From contig CANRDH010000001.1 of NCBI GenBank assembly GCA_947629295.1, positions 1 to 33,580 of the forward strand: 33,580 nt of DNA, read 5' to 3'. The position numbers and the translations under genes are program-made. The DNA comes from an uncultured Clostridia bacterium (GTDB taxonomy: Bacteria; Bacillota; Clostridia; Oscillospirales; Acutalibacteraceae). Below, one piece after another: positions 1 through 7,806 of this stretch (positions are counted from its first letter, which is position 1; each line of letters starts with the position of its first letter). Below the pieces are notes generated by a model. That model was not told where the DNA came from. It worked only from the letters and a program-made list of their open reading frames with translations, and ran no database searches.

Positions 1-291
1 GTCAGGGTATTGTCCGGAGGAGAAAAGGTACGCTGTATGCTTTCAAGAATGATGATGTTCGGGGCAAACTGTCTTGTACTTGACCAGCCGACCAACCACC
101 TTGACCTTGAATCCATTACGGCGGTGAACAAAGGACTTCAGAATTTCAAGGGAGTGGTGCTGTTTACTTCGCACGACCATGAATTTATTTCGACTGTCGC
201 AAATAGGATTATAGTTATAGAAAAGAACGGAATAAAGGATATCACAAGAAGCTATGATGAATATATAGCCGAAAGATACGGTGCGGACTGA
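1..291 (+). CDS. ABC-F family ATPase, C-terminal end (5' partial)
   Basis: The reading frame is open from base 1, so the gene starts before the window and only its last 96 residues are seen. The ABC signature LSGGEKVR is at residues 4-11 of the fragment. It is followed by a Walker B/D-loop region LVLDQPTNHLD and the H-loop FTSHDHEF, the layout of the second nucleotide-binding domain of ABC-F proteins. ABC-F proteins lack membrane domains and act on ribosomes, either in translation regulation or as antibiotic-protection factors. The short ending soon after the second domain (motif around SYDEYIAERYG) resembles the YbiT/YkpA-type subgroup. The usual catalytic Glu after the Walker B Asp is Gln here. 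Family assignment is firm; the exact subgroup is inferred. Confidence 0.93.
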   Translation, partial: VRVLSGGEKVRCMLSRMMMFGANCLVLDQPTNHLDLESITAVNKGLQNFKGVVLFTSHDHEFISTVANRIIVIEKNGIKDITRSYDEYIAERYGAD

Positions 292-318
292 GAATAAATC
301 GGTAAGGAAGTGTTTAGT

Positions 319-1017
319 ATGGGCAGGGCAGAGGAATTTCTTGACAAATACAGGGCTCTTGAGGAGGCTCTTTGCAAAAAATACGGTATGGACGAAAAAA
401 GCGGAAGTCCTATCATGCGGTTTATCAATGACAAAGAAAGCAGAGAGTACAAGGATAAGCTTGACCTTTGCCGTGAAATACGCAATTTTCTTTCGCATCA
501 TTCCGAATTTGGCGGAGAGCGTATAGTGGAGCCTTCTCAGGTTATGATTGACTTTCTCGATGAGGTTACGGATTATATCCGCAAACCGCCGCTCGCTATC
601 ACCCGTGCGACGCTTTTTAACGATATTATGAAAACATCGCCTGCGCAAAAGGTACAGACCGTTATGAAAAAAATGCAAAGACTTGGCTTTTCCCATGTTC
701 CCGTTATAGAAAACGGCATTTTTACAGGGGTGTTCAGTATAAGTACGGTTTTTACATATGCTTTTAGGAACGGTATGACCTCGTTGAATGATGAGATGAC
801 GATATCGGATTTTTCCGAACTTCTGCCGCCGGACAGACATGAAACCGAATGTTTTCGGTTTGTGGGCAGGGAGTCGACATTATTTGATGTCAGAAACGAA
901 TTTGAGAAAAAATCACGTCAAAGCAGGCGGCTGGCGGTTGTGTTTATTACTGAAAACGGTTCCGTCGGAGGACGTATCCTCGGAATGCTCACTCCGTGGG
1001 ATGTAATAAGCGAATAG
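319..1017 (+). CDS. CBS-pair protein with N-terminal HEPN-like domain
   Basis: A 232-residue cytoplasmic protein. The start is ATG 319, because AAGGAAG at 304-310 lies 8 nt upstream, whereas the GTG at 310 would sit on top of the ribosome binding site. Residues about 95-232 form two CBS repeats; the first contains GFSHVPVIENG and the last ends with ILGMLTPWDVI. CBS pairs usually bind adenine nucleotides and act as regulatory switches. The N-terminal 85 residues are helical and charged and contain RNFLSH at residues 55-60. This matches the RNxxxH signature of HEPN domains, several of which are RNases or nucleotidyl-transfer partners. No output domain is otherwise present. It lies 27 nt after the ABC-F gene and 32 nt before mnmA, so cotranscription is likely. 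The CBS call is firm; the HEPN call rests on the motif and helical context. Confidence 0.85.
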   Translation: MGRAEEFLDKYRALEEALCKKYGMDEKSGSPIMRFINDKESREYKDKLDLCREIRNFLSHHSEFGGERIVEPSQVMIDFLDEVTDYIRKPPLAITRATLFNDIMKTSPAQKVQTVMKKMQRLGFSHVPVIENGIFTGVFSISTVFTYAFRNGMTSLNDEMTISDFSELLPPDRHETECFRFVGRESTLFDVRNEFEKKSRQSRRLAVVFITENGSVGGRILGMLTPWDVISE

Positions 1018-1049
1018 AAAATATATTTGATTGACGAGGTTAGTTAAAA

Positions 1050-2150
1050 ATGAACCGGAAAAAGGTTTTGGTTGCAATGAGCGGCGGCGTTGACAGCTCA
1101 GTTGCAGCGGCGGTTTTAATGAATGATTATGAGGTTACCGGCGCGACCTTAAGACTTTTCACCAATGAGGATATAAAGCTTGACAGGAATAAAAGCTGCT
1201 GCTCTCTTGATGATGTCGAGGATGCACGATTTGTTGCTAATAAGCTCGGGTTTAACCACTATGTATATAATTTCGGGGAACGCTTCAAGGAATGTGTTAT
1301 AGATAAATTCAATAATTCATATATAAACGGTCTTACACCGAACCCCTGCATAGACTGCAACCGTTTTATTAAATTTGACGCACTTCTCAAAAGAGCGGAG
1401 CTTCTGGAAAATGATTTTATCGCAACGGGTCACTATGTGCGCAGACGTTTTGATGAGGCAACAGGTAAGTTCAAGCTCCTAAAGGGTTTTGACCCCGCAA
1501 AGGATCAGAGCTATGTATTGTACGGTCTTACTCAGTATCAGCTTTCAAAAACACTTTTCCCGATAGGTGAGCTTACAAAGGAGCAAACAAGGGAGATAGC
1601 CCGTAAATACGGACTGGCTAATGCTTCAAAGCCCGACAGTCAGGATATATGTTTTGTTCCGGACGGCGATTATGCTTCTTTTATCGAGGAATATACGAAA
1701 AAAAATTTCCCTGAAGGCGATTTTGTCGATAAAAACGGCAATATTCTCGGTCGGCACAGAGGTATAATAAGATATACCATAGGTCAGAGGAAGGGGCTGG
1801 GTATTGCACTCGGTGAGCCTGCTTATGTTATATCAAAGGATATAAAAAATAACACCGTCACGCTCGGAAACAATGAGGATCTGTTTACCGATACGGCTTA
1901 TGCGGGTGATGTAAACTGGATATCGGGTCAGGCGCCGTGTGAACCGCTTAGAATAAATGCAAAGGTTAGATATAATCAAAAGGAACAGCCGGCAACATTA
2001 TACCCCCTTGAAAACGGAGGTATAAAAGTAGTGTTTGATTCCCCACAGAGAGCTATAACCTATGGTCAGGCTGTTGTATGCTATGACGGAGATACGGTTA
2101 TCGGCGGAGGGACCTGTATGCCCGAACATTCATTGTATAAAACTACTTGA
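1050..2150 (+). CDS. mnmA: tRNA-specific 2-thiouridylase MnmA
   Basis: A 366-residue enzyme that adenylates and thiolates C2 of the wobble uridine of tRNA-Lys, -Glu and -Gln. The PP-loop ATP-binding motif SGGVDSS is at residues 11-17. The catalytic cysteines are seen in the NPCIDCN context (Cys103, aligning with E. coli Cys102; Cys100 is an extra) and in DICFVPDG (Cys201). ATGHY at about 125-129 and the C-terminal barrel region with YTIGQRKGLGIA are also typical. Length is normal for the family. A Cys-Cys pair near residues 50-51 (KSCCSLDD) belongs to the variant seen in many clostridia. The sulfur donor (a cysteine desulfurase) is not encoded nearby. A ribosome binding site GACGAGG at about 1034-1040 precedes ATG 1050. 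Confidence 0.97.
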   Translation: MNRKKVLVAMSGGVDSSVAAAVLMNDYEVTGATLRLFTNEDIKLDRNKSCCSLDDVEDARFVANKLGFNHYVYNFGERFKECVIDKFNNSYINGLTPNPCIDCNRFIKFDALLKRAELLENDFIATGHYVRRRFDEATGKFKLLKGFDPAKDQSYVLYGLTQYQLSKTLFPIGELTKEQTREIARKYGLANASKPDSQDICFVPDGDYASFIEEYTKKNFPEGDFVDKNGNILGRHRGIIRYTIGQRKGLGIALGEPAYVISKDIKNNTVTLGNNEDLFTDTAYAGDVNWISGQAPCEPLRINAKVRYNQKEQPATLYPLENGGIKVVFDSPQRAITYGQAVVCYDGDTVIGGGTCMPEHSLYKTT

Positions 2151-2175
2151 AAACCGTAAGGTGATGTTGTATAAT
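2147..2175 (+). promoter_or_regulatory. Sigma-A-like promoter for the AI-2E family permease gene
   Basis: TTGAAA at 2147-2152 and TATAAT at 2170-2175 are separated by exactly 17 nt. The -35 box overlaps the mnmA stop codon. This would start a transcript near 2182 and allow the permease gene, and possibly the pullulanase gene after it, to be expressed independently of mnmA. Confidence 0.6.
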
Positions 2176-2211
2176 TGATTCAGAAATACAGTGATAAACC
2201 GGAGGATTAAC

Positions 2212-3465
2212 ATGAATTTGGACAGAAAAAATATAGAAAAAATATTGTTTATAGGAATAATATTCATTCTTGTTTACCTCGGACTTCAAAATATGAGCGT
2301 TGTTGTTTCGTTTTTTATATGGGTTTTGCAGGTAATGCTTCCGTTTATCATAGCAATATGTTGTACACTGTTCCTTAATGTACCGCTTAAGGCTATTGAA
2401 AAACGTCTTTTCAGAGCTAAAAACGGCAAACCGGTCAAGCCTATACTTGAAAAGATGCGCCGGCCGGTATCACTTGCTTTATCTATAGCTTTGTTTATTG
2501 CGGTTATAGGAGCATTTCTCATAATTATAATACCGGAAATAGGAAGAAGCCTTAATGCGCTTGCGGCGGCTATACCGGGAGCGATTAATCAGTTCAGGGA
2601 TTGGATTACTCAACTCGGAGAGGAAAATGAGGTCGTTAAGGACGCACTCTCCAATATAAAAATAAATTGGGATGATGTCACCAAATACATAACCAGCTTT
2701 TTACAGAATGATGCCGCAGGCGTGGTAAGCTATGCAATGGGAATGATCTCCTCAATTGTAGGTATTGCAATAAACTTTTTCCTCGGAATCGTCTTGTCCA
2801 TATATGCGCTTATGCAAAAGGAAAAGCTTTCCTCAAGTGCCAAAAAGCTTATTTATTCCATTTTCCCGGTAAAGGCTGCTGATTTTATAGTTGAGGTAGG
2901 TACTCTTACCAACCGCTCCTTTTATAACAGTATCACAGGACAGATGATGGAATGTGTTATCCTCGGAAGTCTTACCGCTTTGGGTATGACGATTTTCGGT
3001 TTCCCGTATGCCGCACTTATAGGGGTCATGGTTGCCGTGCTTTCATGGATACCTATGTTCGGCGTGGGAATAGGCGCTGCTATCGGTGCTTTGTTCATCC
3101 TGACAGTTGACCCTATACAGGCAATATGGTTCGTTGTGTTTATGATATGTCTGCAGCAGATTGAGGGTAATTTTATTTTCCCGAGAGTTGTGGGAAATAA
3201 TATGGGACTTCCGCCCATTCTGCTTGTTTCCGCAATTATACTTTTCAGTAATTTCTTTGGTATAGTGGGTCTCCTTATAAGCGGTCCGACTATGTGCGTT
3301 ATATATACCCTTGTAAGACGTTTTATGTTTACAAGACTGAGAGCCAAAAAGATACCTCATGAGAAATATGAAGTGAAGCCTGAAAGATTCAGACCGAGAA
3401 GGCGCAAGGTCAATACGAAAAAAAACAGGTTCAAGCTGCCTATGAAAATGAAAAAAAAGAATTAG
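2212..3465 (+). CDS. AI-2E family transporter (UPF0118, YtvI/YdiK type)
   Basis: A 417-residue polytopic membrane protein. The start is ATG 2212, with GGAGG at 2201-2205; the earlier in-frame GTG at 2191 has no such site. Hydrophobic segments fit the usual arrangement of two N-terminal helices, a central soluble segment (about residues 85-170) and a C-terminal bundle with VMVAVLSWIPMFGVGIG. The stretch FPRVVGNNMGLPPILLV and the Gly-rich C-terminal helices are hallmarks of PF01594. Family members have been linked to autoinducer-2 export, Na+/H+ exchange or general efflux, so the substrate cannot be named. The last 60 residues are strongly basic (RPRRRKVNTKKN), which places the tail in the cytoplasm by the positive-inside rule. 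Confidence 0.9.
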   Translation: MNLDRKNIEKILFIGIIFILVYLGLQNMSVVVSFFIWVLQVMLPFIIAICCTLFLNVPLKAIEKRLFRAKNGKPVKPILEKMRRPVSLALSIALFIAVIGAFLIIIIPEIGRSLNALAAAIPGAINQFRDWITQLGEENEVVKDALSNIKINWDDVTKYITSFLQNDAAGVVSYAMGMISSIVGIAINFFLGIVLSIYALMQKEKLSSSAKKLIYSIFPVKAADFIVEVGTLTNRSFYNSITGQMMECVILGSLTALGMTIFGFPYAALIGVMVAVLSWIPMFGVGIGAAIGALFILTVDPIQAIWFVVFMICLQQIEGNFIFPRVVGNNMGLPPILLVSAIILFSNFFGIVGLLISGPTMCVIYTLVRRFMFTRLRAKKIPHEKYEVKPERFRPRRRKVNTKKNRFKLPMKMKKKN

Positions 3466-3511
3466 AACATGGTTTGGTTCGTCAATACGGTAAAAATACG
3501 GAGGGATAGGT

Positions 3512-6500
3512 TTGCCGAAATTTAAACGAATATGCAGCTTTATGCTCGCTATTACTACATTATTGGGAGGAAGTGCAATGTCTGTCGGTGCAGCCACAAC
3601 AAAGGAAAAAGAAAAAAAAGAAGAGGTCGTGTATGCTCATGAGCTTGATAAACAGGCATATAACGGCGACGATCTCGGGGCGGTTTATAAGAAAACAGAA
3701 ACTACCTTTAAGGTATGGGCACCAACTGCGGAAAGAGTCGCCGTAAAGCTTTACGCAACGGGAAGCTCGGAGGAAGAAGGAGCGGAGGAAATATCCACTA
3801 CTGTTATGAAAAAGGGTAAAAACGGTGTTTGGAGCCTCACCCTTAAGGGGGATAAGAAAAATCTTTATTATACATATCTTGTTACCAACGGCGGAACAAC
3901 ATCGGAAACTGCCGATGTCTATTCCAAGGCTGTCGGTGTAAACGGCAATCGAAGCATGATCGTTGACCTTGATTCCACAGATCCCGAGGGATGGGATAAG
4001 GACAGTCATGTTTTATACGACGACCCCACGGACGCAATCGTCTGGGAGGTTCATGTGCGTGATTTTTCTAAAAGTGAAATTTCCGGAGTTTCTTTGAAAT
4101 ATCAGGGAAAATACCTTGCCTTTACCGAAAAGGGAACTACCGTAGATAATAAAGGGGATGTTTCCACCTGTATAGATTATCTGAAAAAGCTCGGGGTAAC
4201 TCATGTTCAGCTTATGCCCGTATATGATTATGCGACGGTTGACGAAACAAAAGTGAACGGCGAGGAAGGTAACTGGGGCTATGACCCGAAAAACTACAAT
4301 GTGCCGGAAGGCTCATATTCCACGAATCCTTATGACGGAAATGTCCGCATAAAGGAATTCAAGCAGATGATTAAAGCTTTGCATGATGCGAATATAGGCG
4401 TAATTATGGATGTTGTATACAATCATACTTACACTGCAAAAGGAAGCTGCTTTGAAAATACCGTTCCCGGGTATTATTACCGTCTTAATGAGGACGGCTC
4501 TTTTTCCGACGCTTCGGGCTGCGGTAACGAAACTGCAAGCGAGCATCTTATGTACAGAAAATATATGATAGATTCTGTGCTTTACTGGACAAATGAATAT
4601 CATATAGACGGCTTCCGTTTTGACCTTATGGGTATACATGATGTTGAAACAATGAACCTTATACGTCAGGCTCTTGATAAGAACGTAAAGAACGGAAAAA
4701 AGATAATAATGTACGGTGAGCCTTGGGCTGCTGCGGCTCCGGCTACAAATGAAAAAACCGCAGTCAAGGAAAATGCAAAGCTCCTCAGTGACAGAATAGG
4801 AGTATTTAACGATAGTTTCCGCGACGCTGTAAAAGGTCATGTATTCAATGCGCAGGAGCCGGGATTTGTGCAGGACGGAAGCAATTCGGATACACTTAAG
4901 AAATGTATTCCGGCAAACACGGTTGACTCGGCTGCTTTCCTGAAGCAACCATCGCAGTCTGTTACATATATGTCCGCACATGATAATTATACTCTTTACG
5001 ATAAGTTGGTCATATCTACAAAGAACGATGAAAGCTTTGATGAAAGAGATGAAAATATTGTAGATATGAATAAGCTTGCCGCCGCTGTAATGATGACATC
5101 TCAGGGTACGGTATTTATGCAGGCGGGAGAGGAATTTGCAAGGACAAAGCTGGGTGACGATAACAGCTATATTTCCTCGGATAAAATTAATCAGCTTGAT
5201 TGGAATAACCTGATAAAGTATGCGGATTTGGATTCATATTATCAGGGACTTATAGAAATACGCAAGAATTTCAAGCCTTTCAGGGACGCTACTGTCGAAT
5301 CGGCAAAGAAAATTTCGTTTTCGGACACAGACAGCGGTGTGATTGCATATACTCTTGAAAATTCCATCACAAAGGACAGCGAATGGGGATATGTTGCCGT
5401 ATTGTTTAATTCGGGCGATGAAAAGGCAGAGGTGACTCTTAAGCAAAGCGGAAAAACCGCACTTCCGAAAAAATGGGAAATTGTGGCTGACGGCAGTCAG
5501 GCAGGGCTTGAGGGTATCGGAGTTATTGAGGGCAATAAGATTACGGTTGAGCCGAAATCCGCCCTTATACTTGCTGATAAGGAAAGCTTTGATAAGCTTG
5601 CTCTTAAATCGGATAAATGTATCGTCAATATCGAATATAAGGACAGTGAAAGCGGAGAGGTTATAAAGAAGCAGGTTCTTAAGGGAGCCGAGGGCGACGG
5701 GTATACCTCTGTAAGAAGCGACTTTCTTGATGTGGAATATGATTATATCGGTATTGACGGTGAAGAAACGGGGAACTTTACCAAGAATCCTAAAACAGTC
5801 ACCTATAATTATAAAAAATTTGACGGAAAGATTGTTACTCTTACAGTTAATTATATGAAAGAAGGGAGCGAATTTCTTCAGACAGGGGAAACCGAAGCTG
5901 CCGGAAGTTACACTGAGAGCGTCAGAGAGGGAAGTCCGTACAATGCGCCGATAAAGGTGATAGACGGTATGAAGCTGAAAATTGATAAATTCCCCCAAAA
6001 TTCATTTGGAATGGCATATCAGGATGATATTACAGTTACCTATTATTATGAAAGTATAGGTGCGGAGGATTTGGTAATACATTACTATGACGATTCGGAC
6101 AGAGACGGTGTTTGTGTGTATATATATGCGGAAACAGAGGACGGCGAAAAGGCATATACGGATAAGGCTCCCGGAAGCAGGATGACGCCTGACAGTGAGC
6201 TTGGAGACGGCTGGTACAGTATCACTGTCAAGGATATTGGAAATGTCAGCGGTTTAAAGGCAAAATTCAGTGATACAAAAGGTAAGAATCCTGATTCGAC
6301 AGAATATGATACAGCCCATGAAGTATGGATAGAAAACGGGGTCGTTACGCACAGAGGAGAAGTAAATGTTATCTATCTTGACGGTCAGGGTAATGTTCTG
6401 GATTCCGCCGTGCTCAGCGGCAGGGAGGGGATCGAATATCAGACCAAGAAGGCACAGTTTGAAAATATGAAGTTTGTAAGTGCTACCTCTAACACCGAGG

Positions 6501-6682
6501 GATTATATACCGAGATGCCGATATATGTTTTATACAGCTATGAAAAGCTGAAGATAACCGAGAAACCGGATGTTATGAGAGTGGTTATTGCTTTGTGCTG
6601 CTCATTTACGCTTACACTTACGGCTGCGGGAATACTGACGGCGGTATATTTCAGAAAAAAGAAAAAGTTAAAAATAAAGTAA
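3512..6682 (+). CDS. Surface-anchored type I pullulanase (GH13) with C-terminal modules
   Basis: A 1056-residue exported enzyme cleaving alpha-1,6 branches of pullulan, amylopectin or glycogen. The start is TTG 3512, with GGAGG at 3500-3504 and a basic-then-hydrophobic signal peptide ending near AVGAA-type residues 25-28. A CBM48-like N domain occupies about 45-155. The GH13 barrel has the pullulanase marker NWGYDP (254-259) and the four catalytic regions: DVVYNH (300-305), GFRFD (nucleophile Asp371), YGEPW (acid/base Glu403) and SAHDN (Asp491). After the beta domain (about 600-690) come two or three MucBP-like beta modules (about 703-850 and 950-1010) flanking a probable starch-binding CBM26-like module (about 852-945). 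The C terminus has one transmembrane helix (about 1022-1046) and a lysine tail, and no LPxTG motif, so it is held in the membrane. Catalytic assignment is firm; accessory module names are inferred. Confidence 0.95.
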   Translation: MPKFKRICSFMLAITTLLGGSAMSVGAATTKEKEKKEEVVYAHELDKQAYNGDDLGAVYKKTETTFKVWAPTAERVAVKLYATGSSEEEGAEEISTTVMKKGKNGVWSLTLKGDKKNLYYTYLVTNGGTTSETADVYSKAVGVNGNRSMIVDLDSTDPEGWDKDSHVLYDDPTDAIVWEVHVRDFSKSEISGVSLKYQGKYLAFTEKGTTVDNKGDVSTCIDYLKKLGVTHVQLMPVYDYATVDETKVNGEEGNWGYDPKNYNVPEGSYSTNPYDGNVRIKEFKQMIKALHDANIGVIMDVVYNHTYTAKGSCFENTVPGYYYRLNEDGSFSDASGCGNETASEHLMYRKYMIDSVLYWTNEYHIDGFRFDLMGIHDVETMNLIRQALDKNVKNGKKIIMYGEPWAAAAPATNEKTAVKENAKLLSDRIGVFNDSFRDAVKGHVFNAQEPGFVQDGSNSDTLKKCIPANTVDSAAFLKQPSQSVTYMSAHDNYTLYDKLVISTKNDESFDERDENIVDMNKLAAAVMMTSQGTVFMQAGEEFARTKLGDDNSYISSDKINQLDWNNLIKYADLDSYYQGLIEIRKNFKPFRDATVESAKKISFSDTDSGVIAYTLENSITKDSEWGYVAVLFNSGDEKAEVTLKQSGKTALPKKWEIVADGSQAGLEGIGVIEGNKITVEPKSALILADKESFDKLALKSDKCIVNIEYKDSESGEVIKKQVLKGAEGDGYTSVRSDFLDVEYDYIGIDGEETGNFTKNPKTVTYNYKKFDGKIVTLTVNYMKEGSEFLQTGETEAAGSYTESVREGSPYNAPIKVIDGMKLKIDKFPQNSFGMAYQDDITVTYYYESIGAEDLVIHYYDDSDRDGVCVYIYAETEDGEKAYTDKAPGSRMTPDSELGDGWYSITVKDIGNVSGLKAKFSDTKGKNPDSTEYDTAHEVWIENGVVTHRGEVNVIYLDGQGNVLDSAVLSGREGIEYQTKKAQFENMKFVSATSNTEGLYTEMPIYVLYSYEKLKITEKPDVMRVVIALCCSFTLTLTAAGILTAVYFRKKKKLKIK

Positions 6683-6718
6683 ATTATTTCATATAATGAT
6701 ACATTATTTCAAAATAAT

Positions 6719-6770
6719 GGACTGCCGCATTAGGCTTGGTAAGCTCAATGCGGCAGTCCTTTAATTTTTT
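6719..6770 (+). terminator. Intrinsic terminator after pullulanase, probably bidirectional
   Basis: A perfect 12-bp stem GGACTGCCGCAT (6719-6730) pairs with ATGCGGCAGTCC (6748-6759), with a small GCTT/AAGC hairpin in the loop. TTTAATTTTTT follows on the plus strand. Read on the minus strand the stem is followed by ATTATTTTG, so it can also stop the convergent helicase/phospholipase operon. A second, weaker hairpin CTGCCG/CGGCAG lies at 6782-6802. Confidence 0.85.
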
Positions 6771-6824
6771 ACACTGAACTGCTGCCGTAAAACAGGCGGC
6801 AGTAACAGATAAGCATTAGAAACG

Positions 6825-7790
6825 TCAGTTATCCGTGTTACTCTGTAGGTGCCCTGAAAACGGAGACACGCAGTCATCCCTTGTCAGTGGTATTCCGCTT
6901 TGAAGCTTTCTTATCAGGTAAAGTGATTTTTCTTCGGCTTTGTCCGTAAGCTCAAAAAAGCTTTCACTGTGTATGCTGCCGTCGACGGGAGAAACCCACT
7001 GATTATGTTGTAAATTTGCGGGGTCTTCCGATAAATCTATATCTATATTTCTGAAAAAAACAGATACGATTGGAGGAAGTTTAAAAAGCTTTTCCAGCCC
7101 CTTGACAGAATTTCTTTTTAACGACAGCCTATCATTGAGAACACGCAGAGATATGCGCCAGTCAATCATTGCACGTATTATTTCATGCTCGTTTATGTCA
7201 GGAGCAATATCCGAGGCGGTCAGACAGGAGGTGAGTATTTCAGCCGTTTTATGATAAGCTTGTTTGTCCTTTGGTGAGGTGTCTTCAAGTCTGAATTTAT
7301 ATACCGCTCCTCTTCCCTCGTGCATAAGCATTATTGTATCGAGGGATCCCTCCAGTTTATTGTGATAAACCGAGCTTAGATTTATTTTTTTGGCAATTTG
7401 TGAAAAGTGACTGTTCGGAGAGATTACATCTTTCACCGTTTTTCCGTTTGATATTTTCTCTGCATAATCTACTATATACGGGTGGGCGATCGAATCATAC
7501 GCATAATGCGTTACAAAGCCGAAGGCATAGCTCATTGCCGCGTAATCCTCGGTTACCCTTGAATATTCGTAGAGATAATTGAGAATGATTTCCGCTTTTG
7601 TACCGTGCATGATATGTGATACCTTTGACAGACTTCTTAGCATCTGCCACGGCATCAGCCTGTGTGAAAAAAAGATATCGGGACCGTTTGCTCCCCACAA
7701 AAATATATTACGCTCAAGCTCGGGAATTGAGGGTGATATTTTTCGGAAAACTCTTTCCGCCAAAAGATAATGTGATATTACGGCAGGCAT
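6825..7790 (-). CDS. Zinc-dependent phospholipase C family protein
   Basis: A 321-residue protein of the PF00882 zinc-dependent phospholipase C/S1-P1-like fold. Putative metal ligands and family motifs are present: His7 close to the N terminus (MPAVISH), GANGPD at 33-38 followed by FFSHR, His residues around 59-62, and THYAYDSIAHPY with His95 and His103. There is no signal peptide or membrane helix, unlike clostridial alpha-toxins, so this is the intracellular-type relative common in Firmicutes rather than a secreted toxin. ATG at 7790 is preceded by TAGGAG on the minus strand. It starts 16 nt after the helicase stop, so the two genes are very likely cotranscribed. The substrate is unknown; a phosphoesterase role is inferred from the family. 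Confidence 0.82.
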   Translation of the reverse strand: MPAVISHYLLAERVFRKISPSIPELERNIFLWGANGPDIFFSHRLMPWQMLRSLSKVSHIMHGTKAEIILNYLYEYSRVTEDYAAMSYAFGFVTHYAYDSIAHPYIVDYAEKISNGKTVKDVISPNSHFSQIAKKINLSSVYHNKLEGSLDTIMLMHEGRGAVYKFRLEDTSPKDKQAYHKTAEILTSCLTASDIAPDINEHEIIRAMIDWRISLRVLNDRLSLKRNSVKGLEKLFKLPPIVSVFFRNIDIDLSEDPANLQHNQWVSPVDGSIHSESFFELTDKAEEKSLYLIRKLQSGIPLTRDDCVSPFSGHLQSNTDN

Positions 7791-7806
7791 TTTAACACTC
7801 CTACAG

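Noticed and set aside
43..840. 265-residue minus-strand open frame opposite the ABC-F and CBS genes
   Set aside because: It overlaps two genes with clear family motifs, spans their junction and shows no motif or ribosome binding site.
6825..7790. Secreted alpha-toxin-like phospholipase
   Set aside because: No signal peptide and no C-terminal C2/PLAT domain; the operon partner is a helicase, so an intracellular family member is more likely.
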